From positions 248,001 through 312,000 of the forward strand of contig NZ_CP097810.1 in the NCBI RefSeq assembly GCF_000364165.2: a DNA stretch of 64,000 bases, read 5' to 3'. Under the pieces are notes generated by a model. The model did not search any database and was not told the origin of the DNA. It was given only the letters and a program-made list of their open reading frames with translations. The stretch comes from Clostridium sp. MD294 (GTDB lineage: Bacteria > Bacillota > Clostridia > Lachnospirales > Anaerotignaceae). This document shows positions 44,066-52,415 of the stretch, one piece after another (positions within the stretch are counted from its first letter, which is position 1; each line of letters opens with the position of its first letter). The position numbers were made by a program, and so were the translations under genes.

Positions 44066-45553
44066 TTATGATTTTAATTCTACAAATTTATTTGCTATTT
44101 TTTGTGTAAAAGCAGCATCATGTTCTACAAACAACATAGTAGGCTGATATTGCAAAAGAAGCGTTTCTATTTGTATACGAGAAAGTACATCTATAAAATT
44201 AAGAGGTTCATCCCATATATACAAATGGGCTTTTTGACAAAGGCTTTTTGACAAAAGTACCTTCTTTTTTTGTCCTCCACTAAAATCTTCTATTTTTTTA
44301 TCAAACTGTTCTCTTGAAAAACCAAGTTTTCTTAATATCCCTAAAAATAGACTATACTCTATATCTTCCTTTTCTGCATACTGTTGTAATGTGCCTTTTA
44401 AAACACTTGTATCTTGACTAACATAAGAAATATTTAATCCACTTCCTTTTTGCATTTCTCCCTCAAAAGCAATTTGTTCTCCTAATATCCATTTTAAAAG
44501 ACTTGTTTTTCCTGTGCCATTTTTTCCTTGTAATGCTATTCTATCGCCCTTTTGTATAGAAAAGCTAACAGGTTCAAATACTTTTTTTTGCCCATAATAC
44601 AATGACACATTTTTACACTCTAGTAGTGTCTGTTTATGATACTGTAAAGGGGACAATTTTAAGTTTTCTTCTTTCTCTACATTTTGAAGTAATTTTGATT
44701 TTTGTTGTATTGCTTTTTCTTTTCTGTTGGTAATGGATAGAGAACGTTTCATCATCTTTGCTGCTTTATGACCTATATGTCCCTTATCAGGTTTTATACC
44801 AGAACTATCTCTACCTATCTTTTTTGTTTTTTCCACTTTATTAGACCAATCTGCTGTTTTTTTTGCTGCTGCTGTTAATGTTTTAATTTCTCTTTTTAAT
44901 TTTTCATTTTCTGTTAGCTCAAAAACATCTTGTCTTTGTTTATTTTGCTGCCAAGTGCTGAAATTGCCTTTTTGCAAATCAATATTTTGTTTATTAATAG
45001 AAAGTATATGGTCTATAACATCATCTAAAAACTGCCTATCATGACTAACTATCAAAAATCCCTTTTTACTTTTTAAATAGTTACTTACTGTTTTTCGTCC
45101 TAAACTATCTAAATGGTTTGTAGGCTCATCAATAAGCAAAAAATGATTTTCTCTTAAAAATAATACTGCTAAAAGCACCTTTGTCTGTTCTCCATTGCTC
45201 AAACTATCAAATGCTCTCCACAACACATCTTCCTCTACTTCTAACAATGACAGTTCTTTTTTGATTTGCCAATACTCACATTCTGGTGCAATTTCTTCTA
45301 TTATTTCAATAGTATTTCTTTGTTTTTGTGACACATCAAAAGGAAAATAATCAAATGCTACAGAAGCTGTAATGTTTCCTCTATATTCGTACTCTCCTAA
45401 AAGCAATTTTAAAAAAGTAGTTTTTCCTCTGCCATTTCTTCCTGTAAAACCTAATTTCCAATCTGTATCTAACTGTAATGAAACATCGTCAAATATGACA
45501 TCATAGCTACCATCGTATCCAAATGTTAAATGAGAAATTTGTATCAAAGACAT
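44066..45553 (-). CDS. Lsa-family ABC-F ribosomal protection protein
   Basis: This 495-residue ABC-F protein starts with SLIQISHLTFGYDGSYDVIF, close to Lsa proteins that give resistance to lincosamides, streptogramin A and pleuromutilins. It has two cassettes (GFTGRNGRGKTTFLKL and LQGKNGTGKTSLLKW as Walker A sites; LSNGEQTKVLLA and FSGGQKKKVLLSK as signatures) and a basic linker near 200-260 that would reach into the ribosome. It acts by dislodging the drug rather than by export. AGGAGG precedes the ATG. An attenuator hairpin and a leader peptide lie upstream, so expression may be drug-induced. Actual resistance is not shown by sequence. Confidence 0.88.
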   Translation of the reverse strand: MSLIQISHLTFGYDGSYDVIFDDVSLQLDTDWKLGFTGRNGRGKTTFLKLLLGEYEYRGNITASVAFDYFPFDVSQKQRNTIEIIEEIAPECEYWQIKKELSLLEVEEDVLWRAFDSLSNGEQTKVLLAVLFLRENHFLLIDEPTNHLDSLGRKTVSNYLKSKKGFLIVSHDRQFLDDVIDHILSINKQNIDLQKGNFSTWQQNKQRQDVFELTENEKLKREIKTLTAAAKKTADWSNKVEKTKKIGRDSSGIKPDKGHIGHKAAKMMKRSLSITNRKEKAIQQKSKLLQNVEKEENLKLSPLQYHKQTLLECKNVSLYYGQKKVFEPVSFSIQKGDRIALQGKNGTGKTSLLKWILGEQIAFEGEMQKGSGLNISYVSQDTSVLKGTLQQYAEKEDIEYSLFLGILRKLGFSREQFDKKIEDFSGGQKKKVLLSKSLCQKAHLYIWDEPLNFIDVLSRIQIETLLLQYQPTMLFVEHDAAFTQKIANKFVELKS

Positions 45554-45601
45554 TACTATCTCCTCCTTACATCAAAAATACTTTACAGCAGCAAAAAAAC
45601 A

Positions 45602-45636
45602 CAAAAAAAATCTCTTGAGAAAATGCTCAAGAGATA
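45602..45636 (-). terminator. Attenuator terminator in the leader of the Lsa-like gene
   Basis: ATCTCTTGAG (45610-45619) pairs with CTCAAGAGAT (45626-45635), followed on the minus strand by eight T residues. It lies between the promoter and the Lsa-like start codon, so transcription must pass it to reach the gene. The leader peptide stop is about 130 nt upstream. Confidence 0.75.
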
Positions 45637-45762
45637 ACAATGTCCATACAAAAATATAATATTCATGTCATGTTATTTTACTGAGTTAACGTGTCATTTT
45701 CCTGCTGTATACAACAAAAGCAAGGCTCAATAAATAAAGCCCTTCTTTTCATAATACAATTA

Positions 45763-45789
45763 TTATCTGCAAGAAAATGTAATTATCAC
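45763..45789 (-). CDS. Leader peptide of the Lsa-like gene (8 codons)
   Basis: A GTG at 45789 with AAAGGAG eight bases upstream opens a frame of eight codons (MIITFSCR) ending at 45763. It lies just after the promoter and before the attenuator. Stalling of ribosomes on such a peptide in the presence of a drug is how known ABC-F and erm genes are induced. The peptide is too short to be confirmed by homology. Confidence 0.5.
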   Translation of the reverse strand: MIITFSCR

Positions 45790-45821
45790 ACTGTCAACTC
45801 CTTTTTTAAAATATTACATTT

Positions 45822-45850
45822 ATCATATCAAAACAATATTATATTGTCAA
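45822..45850 (-). promoter_or_regulatory. Promoter of the Lsa-like gene
   Basis: Read on the minus strand, TTGACA (45845-45850) and TATGAT (45822-45827) have a 17 nt spacer. It lies some 270 nt upstream of the start codon, giving a long leader with an attenuator. The divergent plus-strand gene starts at 45921. Confidence 0.75.
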
Positions 45851-45920
45851 TACCAAACTTTATCATTTACTTGTTATTGCTATTAACATACTATATAATA
45901 AAATATAGGAGGTATACACT

Positions 45921-46376
45921 ATGCTAATTACAGATGGAAAAAACTATATCAATGAAGTACGTAATCTCATTACAGAATATACACAAATGTTAGATAGAGA
46001 TTTGACATTTCAAAATATTACAGAAGAATTAAAAGACCCTTCTAAAAAATATACACCACCAGAAGGAGAATTGCTTGTTGCTATTGAAAAAGAAAAAGTA
46101 ATTGGAATGATTGCTTATCATAAACATTCCTCAAAACGATGTGAAATGAAAAGGCTTTATGTCAAACCAGAATACAAGGGTATGAAATTAGGAGAACAGT
46201 TGATACAAAAAATTATAGAATTAGCAAAACAGTCAGGATATACTGAAATGGTTCTTGATACACTTGCACCTTTGCAATCCGCTATTTATTTATATCAAAA
46301 AATAGGCTTTCAACAGTGTGAACCTTATTACAACAACCCTATGAATGACGTCATCTATTTTAAAAAAACACTATAA
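45921..46376 (+). CDS. GNAT-family N-acetyltransferase
   Basis: This 151-residue acetyltransferase has the GNAT fold: the acetyl-CoA site is in RLYVKPEYKGMKLGEQLIQK near residues 78-97, with MVLDTLAPLQSAIYLYQKIGF as the C-terminal half. The end (NNPMNDVIYFKKTL) is typical of amino-acid or small-molecule acetylating members (YjgM/RimI-like branch). AGGAGG precedes the ATG. It lies divergent from the Lsa-like gene and 22 nt before the TIGR04076 gene. The substrate cannot be told from sequence. Confidence 0.88.
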   Translation: MLITDGKNYINEVRNLITEYTQMLDRDLTFQNITEELKDPSKKYTPPEGELLVAIEKEKVIGMIAYHKHSSKRCEMKRLYVKPEYKGMKLGEQLIQKIIELAKQSGYTEMVLDTLAPLQSAIYLYQKIGFQQCEPYYNNPMNDVIYFKKTL

Positions 46377-46398
46377 TATTTGATAAGGAGGAAAAATT

Positions 46399-47001
46399 AT
46401 GCAGCATAAAGTAAAAGTGACTGTAATAGACAAAAAATTATATCCAGAATTACAATCAAAATACTGTGCAAACCCTAATTCAGGTATGTGTCCTTGTTAT
46501 AACATAGGAGATGAATTTATATTTGAAAGATATGGTAGTGCAGACGATTTTTGGCATATGGGATTAAATACATTAAAACAAAGTGTCACTTCACAACATA
46601 CTACAGCAGGAGGAAATCGTTTTCCTCATTGTTCAGAAGCATGGGACGCCATAAGTAGATACATCTATACAGCATTACAAGGTGGCTCTATTATGAGAGG
46701 CTGGATGAATGACGAAAGAGTAATGATTGCCTGTTGTTCTGATGGCACAAGGCCTGTAATATTTAAAATTGAGCGTTTGGATTATAAAGCAGTATATATT
46801 AACGGAATTTGTTCTGATACAGACTATGCCAAAATAAAACAGTCATTAAAAAAAATAACATCTGTAACAAATATAACATTCCAAAATAATGAACTACATC
46901 AAGAATATATTGAAGTATTTGTTGACAACAATATAGATAATCATTTGATTGAAAATGCTATAAACAGTTGTGGGCAATATCAAGTATTACATATAGATTA
47001 A
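46399..47001 (+). CDS. TIGR04076-family protein with C-terminal extension
   Basis: This 200-residue protein matches TIGR04076 at the N-terminal 135 residues: KVKVTVIDKKLYPELQSKYC, GMCPCYNIGDEFIFERYG near 28 and CCSDGTRPVIFKIERLD near 115. The role of this family is unknown; the cysteines suggest metal or cofactor binding. The last 65 residues (from about CSDTDYAKIKQSLKKI) form a small alpha/beta extension that may be a separate ligand-binding unit. AAGGAGG supports the start, and the gene probably shares a message with the acetyltransferase. Confidence 0.75.
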   Translation: MQHKVKVTVIDKKLYPELQSKYCANPNSGMCPCYNIGDEFIFERYGSADDFWHMGLNTLKQSVTSQHTTAGGNRFPHCSEAWDAISRYIYTALQGGSIMRGWMNDERVMIACCSDGTRPVIFKIERLDYKAVYINGICSDTDYAKIKQSLKKITSVTNITFQNNELHQEYIEVFVDNNIDNHLIENAINSCGQYQVLHID

Positions 47002-47003
47002 AT

Positions 47004-47055
47004 AAAAGTCCCCTTGCAAATACACATAAATATGTATTTACAAGGGGACTATTTT
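47004..47055. terminator. Bidirectional terminator
   Basis: AGTCCCCTTG (47007-47016) pairs with CAAGGGGACT (47041-47050), with an inner AAATACA/TGTATTT extension. It lies between the convergent TIGR04076 and proA genes. Confidence 0.85.
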
Positions 47056-48301
47056 ATTCTCTAATTTGGCCATTACCATATATAATATATTTTGTAGTTG
47101 TCAATTCTTTTAATCCCATAGGACCTCTTGCATGAAGCTTTTGTGTACTAATCCCTATTTCTGCACCAAAACCAAACTGTCCTCCATCTGTAAACCTTGT
47201 AGAAGCATTTACATAAACTGCTGCTGCATCAATTTCATTTAAAAATCTTTGTGCATTGGTATAATTTTCTGTTACAATGGCTTCAGAATGTCCTGTAGTA
47301 TACTTTCTGATATGTTCAATGGCTTCATCAATATTTTCAACTACTTTTGCAGAAATAATATAATCTTCATACTCTGTTGCCCAATCCTGTTCTGTTGCTA
47401 AAACTGCACCTTCTACTAATTCCATAGTAGAATTATCTCCTCTAATTTCTACATTTTTAGACTGTAATGCTTTGCCAATTTCTGGCATAAATTTTTGTGC
47501 AATATTTTTATGTACTAACAGACTTTCGCAAGCATTACACACACCTGGTCTTTGTGTTTTGGCATTGATTACAATATTGGCTGCTTTTTGCAAATCTGCA
47601 CTTTCATCTACATAAATATGACAATTTCCTATACCTGTTTGTATCACTGGAACAGTACTATTTTCTACTACATTCTTTATCAATCCCGCTCCACCTCTTG
47701 GTATAAGCACATCTAAATAGCCATTCAAACGCATCATTTCATTTGCAGTTTCTCTACTAGTATCTTTTACAATTTGTACACATTCTTTAGGTAATCCTTG
47801 TTTTTGAAGTGTTTGTTGGAATATCTCTACAATAATTTTGTTAGAGCCTATTGCTTCTTTGCCTCCTCTCAATATTACAGCACTTCCTGCTTTTAAACAA
47901 AGTCCAAAAGCATCTGCTGTCACATTAGGACGTGCTTCAAATATAATGCCTATTACTCCCATAGCTACTCTTTTTTGTCCTATAATCAGGCCATTGTCAA
48001 GTGTTTTCATAAATGTAACTTCCCCTACAGGGTCATCAAATGATGCTACTTGACGCAATCCTTCTGCCATAGAAAGTATTCTTTGTTCTGTTAATGTCAA
48101 TCTATCAATAAAGGCACTTCTTACACCTGCTACTTTTGCTGCTTCTACATCTTTTTGATTTGCTAACAATATTTTATCCATACCTTCTATGAGTGCCTCA
48201 GCACTTTTCAAAAGTACAACATTTTTTACTGGCGTAGGTAATGTTGACAATGTAATGGCTGCCTGCTTTGCCTTTTTTCCCATTTCTAATAGTTCACTCA
48301 T
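47054..48301 (-). CDS. proA: Gamma-glutamyl phosphate reductase
   Basis: ProA reduces gamma-glutamyl phosphate to glutamate semialdehyde with NADPH, the second step of proline synthesis. The protein is 415 residues. The catalytic Cys is in TQRPGVCNACESLLVHKN near 255, preceded by VIQTGIGNCHIYVD. VNASTRFTDGGQFGFGAEIG is the C-terminal dimer region. The order on the minus strand is proB, 5-FCL, proA, with short gaps, so all three are one operon. AAGGAG lies before the ATG. Confidence 0.95.
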   Translation of the reverse strand: MSELLEMGKKAKQAAITLSTLPTPVKNVVLLKSAEALIEGMDKILLANQKDVEAAKVAGVRSAFIDRLTLTEQRILSMAEGLRQVASFDDPVGEVTFMKTLDNGLIIGQKRVAMGVIGIIFEARPNVTADAFGLCLKAGSAVILRGGKEAIGSNKIIVEIFQQTLQKQGLPKECVQIVKDTSRETANEMMRLNGYLDVLIPRGGAGLIKNVVENSTVPVIQTGIGNCHIYVDESADLQKAANIVINAKTQRPGVCNACESLLVHKNIAQKFMPEIGKALQSKNVEIRGDNSTMELVEGAVLATEQDWATEYEDYIISAKVVENIDEAIEHIRKYTTGHSEAIVTENYTNAQRFLNEIDAAAVYVNASTRFTDGGQFGFGAEIGISTQKLHARGPMGLKELTTTKYIIYGNGQIRE

Positions 48302-48314
48302 AATTTTACACTCC

Positions 48315-48878
48315 TTAATATAACAATATTCCTTTTTCTGTTACTACACCATCTAATGCAATATCTGTTACTACTAAAGCTTCTATTTTTTCTAATTGTT
48401 GTGCAGAAAATATAAATCCCATTTTTAAACCATATTGATATTTTGAAAAATAAGTATCATAATAGCCACCACCATAACCAATACGATTACCCATTTTATC
48501 TACAGCAAGTGCAGGCACTACAAAAAGACTTTTTTGTGTTGGTTCTGCCAAAACACTTTTTTCTTTATTTGGTTCTGGTATTCCCCATTGTAGTTCTGTT
48601 AGTTCTTCCAATTTATTCAAATATACAAAACTCATTTGTCTATTTTTTTCTGTAATAGGAACAGCTATTTTTTTTCCATCTTTCCAAATTTTTTCAAAAA
48701 AAGGTGTTGTTTCAACCTCTGTGTTCATTGAAACATAAGTAAATATAATATCTGCTTTATGATATTGACTTGTTTGCATAAAATGTTGCCATATCATAGC
48801 ACTTTTTTGCTTTCTTTGTTGCTGAGAAAAACGATTTCTTATTTCAAGCATATTTTTTCTAATTATTTTTTTATCCAT
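48315..48878 (-). CDS. 5-formyltetrahydrofolate cyclo-ligase family protein
   Basis: This 187-residue enzyme converts 5-formyl-THF to 5,10-methenyl-THF with ATP, which recycles folate. The start KIIRKNMLEIRNRFSQQQ, the substrate region FTYVSMNTEVETTPFFEKIW near 42, and VPALAVDKMGNRIGYGGGYYD near 115-135 are all family features; the glycine-rich loop binds ATP. It is placed between proB and proA, which is not a known metabolic link. Some genomes show that arrangement, so the pairing may be accidental. Full length. Confidence 0.9.
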   Translation of the reverse strand: MDKKIIRKNMLEIRNRFSQQQRKQKSAMIWQHFMQTSQYHKADIIFTYVSMNTEVETTPFFEKIWKDGKKIAVPITEKNRQMSFVYLNKLEELTELQWGIPEPNKEKSVLAEPTQKSLFVVPALAVDKMGNRIGYGGGYYDTYFSKYQYGLKMGFIFSAQQLEKIEALVVTDIALDGVVTEKGILLY

Positions 48879-48881
48879 ATA

Positions 48882-49676
48882 TTATCCCTTTCTAGCTTTA
48901 AAAAAAGTTCCTACATCTTCACCTTCTATAATTTTATGTACTACTGTAGGGTCATCTCCCAATGCTACTATCATATTGACACCTGCTTTTTGACAAAGTT
49001 CTGCTGCCTGTACTTTTGTTTCCATACCTCCTACACTAAATTTAGAACCTTTTTGTCCTGCCATTTTGTGTATTTGTGCTGTTACTTCTGGTACAAAAGA
49101 AATTCTTTTTGCATCTGTATTTGTTTTAGGGTCTTTATCATAAAGTCCATCAATATCTGTAAGCAATATCAACAAATCTGCTTCTATCATATCCGCTACC
49201 ATAGCAGAAAGATTGTCATTGTCACTAAATTCAATTTCATAAGTAGAAATTGTATCATTTGCATTGATAATAGGTACAATACCCAATTCTAAAAGTGTAT
49301 GAAGTGTATTTAATGTATTGGTACGCCTTTGTTCATTTTCAATTTCTTCTTTTGTAAGTAATATTTGTGCAATCGCTTGATTATATTCTTTAAAAAAATT
49401 TTGATAAATTTGTATCAAAACTGCTTGTCCTACTGCTGCTGCTGCTTGTTTCTTTTTAATTTCTTTTGGTCTTTGTGCAAAAGAAAGACGTGTCGCTCCT
49501 ACACCAATCGCTCCAGATGTGACAAGCACTACTTCTTTTCCTTGATTTACTAAATCAGATAACACCCAAGCCATACGCTCAATGCACTTTAAATTTAAAC
49601 GCCCATTTTCATATGTCAGCGTAGAAGTACCTACTTTTACTACTATTCTTTTGCTTTGTTTCAATATTTCCCTCAT
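48882..49676 (-). CDS. proB: Glutamate 5-kinase (no PUA domain)
   Basis: ProB phosphorylates glutamate, the first step of proline synthesis. The protein is 264 residues, the short form without the C-terminal PUA domain. KRIVVKVGTSTLTYENGRLN at the start, VLVTSGAIGVGATRL near 55 and INANDTISTYEIEFSDNDNL near 133 mark the amino acid kinase fold, and LLTDIDGLYDKDP near 165 is typical of ProB. The ATG at 49676 is chosen for its AGAGGAG site; the longer frame has no site. Feedback control by proline is usual in the family. Confidence 0.95.
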   Translation of the reverse strand: MREILKQSKRIVVKVGTSTLTYENGRLNLKCIERMAWVLSDLVNQGKEVVLVTSGAIGVGATRLSFAQRPKEIKKKQAAAAVGQAVLIQIYQNFFKEYNQAIAQILLTKEEIENEQRRTNTLNTLHTLLELGIVPIINANDTISTYEIEFSDNDNLSAMVADMIEADLLILLTDIDGLYDKDPKTNTDAKRISFVPEVTAQIHKMAGQKGSKFSVGGMETKVQAAELCQKAGVNMIVALGDDPTVVHKIIEGEDVGTFFKARKG

Positions 49677-49867
49677 AACATTTTCTCCTCTTTGCTGCTT
49701 TATTAATTTGATTGTTATTCTACTACAAATGTTATATTTGTGCAATAATCCAAATGTATAATAAAATATCATTCTATACTAAAATAATATTAAAACATAA
49801 CTTGATACTATTACAAATCAAATGCTATAATAAAACGTATTTATAAATTTTATAAAGGAGTATTTTA

Positions 49868-50293
49868 ATGAGTATATCCTATTGGAAAAATTTACAACCT
49901 TTCAGAATTCCACAATGTTGGACAATTGTACAACATCAGCTAATGAATATAGAGCCTGAAGAACTAGACAAAAATGATGATAAATGGCTTATTATGTTTG
50001 TACAAGATATATTACAAATAGAAAAGTATTTGAAACGTAAAATCAACAAAAAAGTAGAACAGCAAAAATTAATTATTGATTTAGGCTGGTATCCAGATGG
50101 TGACCCTTCTGGTCATTTTCAGCTAGTAGCAATATTAAATAGTAATTGGGAATTTCCTTTACTTCAATTTACATCACGCAGTAAAAAAGAAATTGTAGAA
50201 ACATTAGAATACTGGTTATTTGAAATATTTTGCAATATATATTTTATTGAAAATGAACAAAATTTTCGTAAATGCTACAAAAGCTATCAATAA
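49868..50293 (+). CDS. Protein of unknown function
   Basis: This 141-residue protein is not one I recognise. It is soluble, with a Trp-rich start (SISYWKNLQPFRIPQCW), a helical middle (DILQIEKYLKRKINKKVEQQ) and a strand-rich segment LIIDLGWYPDGDPSGHFQLV near residue 72, then a final helical part. The layout with aromatic residues and short strands recalls small immunity-like proteins, but no partner toxin is next to it. AAAGGAG precedes the ATG, and a terminator follows. It is flanked by proB and pncB on the other strand. Confidence 0.6.
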   Translation: MSISYWKNLQPFRIPQCWTIVQHQLMNIEPEELDKNDDKWLIMFVQDILQIEKYLKRKINKKVEQQKLIIDLGWYPDGDPSGHFQLVAILNSNWEFPLLQFTSRSKKEIVETLEYWLFEIFCNIYFIENEQNFRKCYKSYQ

Positions 50294-50296
50294 ATA

Positions 50297-50330
50297 ATGC
50301 CCTCTATCAAGAGGGCAATTCTGTTATTAT
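50297..50330. terminator. Bidirectional terminator
   Basis: TTGCCCTC-type stem: GCCCTCT (50299-50305) pairs with AGAGGGC (50310-50316), followed by a T-rich run. It overlaps the stop of pncB, which ends at 50327 on the minus strand. Confidence 0.7.
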
Positions 50331-51781
50331 TTTACTGTCATTTCTTCTATCAATTTTGATTTCAATGCACTTAATTTTTCAGACAAATCTACAGGCACAA
50401 TATGAGGATTTTTATTTCTTTTGTGTTCTTCCCAAAGTGTATCTTTTTCTTTGTTACAATATGTCTGCATATCCATTACTTTTGGAGATTGATAAACACA
50501 TTTTCCATTTTCAAATATAGGTACTAAAAGCTCTCTTACAGTATAAGTACCTGGTTGTAATGTCATTCTTTTCCATTTTGCACTGTCGTCAAACAATGTC
50601 AATACTTTTGTTTCGTCAACAGTTTCTTCTTCTAAAGCAATGACATCTGCTTTAATTTTTCCTGTGTTTTTGTCATAAACACGGAATATTTTTTTAATTC
50701 CTGGATTTGTTACTTTTTCTACATTATTTGAAAGTTTTATTTTAGGTATAAAATTACCATTTTCGTCACTTTCTGCTGCCAATTTATATACTCCACCAAA
50801 TGCAGGGCAGTCATCACTTGTAATCAATTTTGTTCCTACACCCCACAAACCAATTTTTGCACCTTGTAATTTTAAATTAGCAATCAAATATTCATCTAAG
50901 TCACTAGAAGCACTAATCACTGCATCTTCAAATCCTGCATCTTCCAACATTTTTTTTGCTTGTTTAGATAAATAAGACAAGTCACCACTATCTAAACGAA
51001 TACCATAATTTTTCAGTTCAATACCTTTGTCTTTCATTTCTTGGAACACCTTTATTGCATTAGGCACACCAGATTCTAATGTATTATAAGTATCTACAAG
51101 CAATGTACAAGCATTTGGAAACAATTCTGCATATTTACGAAATGCTGTCAATTCATCAGGAAAACTCATTACCCAGCTATGGGCGTGTGTTCCCTTCACT
51201 GGTACATCAAATAATTTTCCTGTTAAAACATTACTTGTACCACAGCAGCCACCTATTACAGCTGCTCTTGCACCATAAGTACCTGCATCAGGCCCTTGAG
51301 CCCTTCTTAATCCAAACTCCATAACGGGGTCACCTTGTGCTGCCCAAACTACACGAGATGCCTTTGTAGCTATTAAGCTTTGATGATTTATAATATTTAA
51401 AAGTGCCGTTTCAATTAATTGTGCTTCCATTATAGGAGCTTTCACACGCATTAAAGGCTCGTGAGGAAATACAACGGTACCTTCTGGTATAGCATAGATT
51501 TCACCCGTAAAACGAAATTGTTTTAAATAATCAATAAAATCTTCTGAAAAAATATTCAAACTTTTTAAATAGTCAATATCTTGTTTTGAGAATTGTAATT
51601 GATTGATGTACTCTATTGCTTGTTCCAATCCTGCCGCTATAGCATAACCATTTCCACTAGGATTTTTTCTGTAAAATAAGTCAAATACCACTATTTTGTT
51701 TCCTAGTCCTTTTTCATAATATCCTTGCATCATAGTAAGTTGATATAAATCTGTTAAAAGTGTTAAATCATTTTTTTCCAC
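50327..51781 (-). CDS. pncB: Nicotinate phosphoribosyltransferase
   Basis: PncB joins nicotinate to PRPP to make NaMN in the NAD salvage route. It has 484 residues, normal length for the class. LLTDLYQLTMMQGYYEKG at the start, VMEFGLRRAQGPDAGTYGAR near 150-170 and VPVKGTHAHSWVMSFPDE near 190-207 (with the phosphorylated His) are all present. The start is GTG at 51781 with an AAAGGAG site at slightly long spacing. The gene stands alone next to the ileS T-box region. Confidence 0.95.
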   Translation of the reverse strand: MEKNDLTLLTDLYQLTMMQGYYEKGLGNKIVVFDLFYRKNPSGNGYAIAAGLEQAIEYINQLQFSKQDIDYLKSLNIFSEDFIDYLKQFRFTGEIYAIPEGTVVFPHEPLMRVKAPIMEAQLIETALLNIINHQSLIATKASRVVWAAQGDPVMEFGLRRAQGPDAGTYGARAAVIGGCCGTSNVLTGKLFDVPVKGTHAHSWVMSFPDELTAFRKYAELFPNACTLLVDTYNTLESGVPNAIKVFQEMKDKGIELKNYGIRLDSGDLSYLSKQAKKMLEDAGFEDAVISASSDLDEYLIANLKLQGAKIGLWGVGTKLITSDDCPAFGGVYKLAAESDENGNFIPKIKLSNNVEKVTNPGIKKIFRVYDKNTGKIKADVIALEEETVDETKVLTLFDDSAKWKRMTLQPGTYTVRELLVPIFENGKCVYQSPKVMDMQTYCNKEKDTLWEEHKRNKNPHIVPVDLSEKLSALKSKLIEEMTVK

Positions 51782-51938
51782 GAGAAATCTACTCTCCTTT
51801 TTTTATTTGTATATTACAAAAATATACAAAAAACAATATTATAATAGTTAACATATACTATTATACACTTTTTTTTAGTAAAATCAAACAAATTTCGCAT
51901 TTTTTTATATAAAATATATTTTGCTGTCTAAAAAGTGC

Positions 51939-51967
51939 TTTACAAAAAATAAAAGCCATTGTATAAT
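51939..51967 (+). promoter_or_regulatory. Promoter of the ileS T-box leader
   Basis: TTTACA (51939-51944) and TATAAT (51962-51967) have a 17 nt spacer. It lies just before the T-box leader and 450 nt before the start codon. From 51782 to 51938 the sequence is AT-rich with nothing I can name. Confidence 0.8.
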
Positions 51968-51973
51968 ACTTGC

Positions 51974-52241
51974 AAATATAGAAAACACTGTGAAAGGGAC
52001 AGTTGGCTTTTTGAAATGTATACAGAGAATTGTCATTTGCTGAAAGACAATACAAGTAAAAAGTTTTGAATATCCCCCTGGAGTGGCAGACCGAACAGCT
52101 CTTTGCTCAGTAAGTTTCGACGGTTTTCCCCGTTATGGAAAGCATAATGTTTGTTATGTGCATCAAACAATTCCTTACTAGGAATATCAATCAGGTGGTA
52201 TAATAAGTCTTTTTGTCCTGTTTTGGAGAAAAGGCTTTTTT
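51974..52241 (+). ncRNA. T-box riboswitch leader of ileS
   Basis: The leader has stem I features: ACAGAGAATTG (GA motif) and TTGTC/GACAA around 52030-52050, then the candidate specifier ATC (52072-52074) for isoleucine. The GGAGTGGCAGACCGAAC region, ACGG/CCGT stem III near 52118-52134, and the T-box core AGGTGGTA (52193-52200), whose TGGT can pair with the tRNA 3' ACCA, follow. AAGTCTTTT (52205-52213) pairs with AAAAGGCTT (52229-52237) and a T run, forming the terminator. Uncharged tRNA-Ile would favour read-through into ileS. Confidence 0.88.
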
Positions 52242-52415
52242 ATTTTATTTACAGTATGATATAATAATTTATAGCAAAAGGCTCTGTTGTGTTAAAATGA
52301 TTTAAATAATGCTAGCAAACTTTTTGGAAAAATTTTACTTTTCCAATTATAATTACAAATGATATATTTTTATATTAAATTAACAGAACCTAGTAAAATT
52401 AAAGGAGGATTTTTT

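Noticed and set aside
45678-45752. A 24-codon frame (MKRRALFIEPCF...) in the leader of the Lsa-like gene
   Set aside because: It lacks a ribosome binding site, unlike the 8-codon frame upstream, which I prefer as the leader peptide. It may still be translated by coupling.
48759-49292. A 177-residue plus-strand frame opposite proB and 5-FCL
   Set aside because: Its product is Cys/Phe/Tyr-rich, typical of an antisense shadow of an AT-rich coding region, and the opposite strand has clear proB and 5-FCL motifs.
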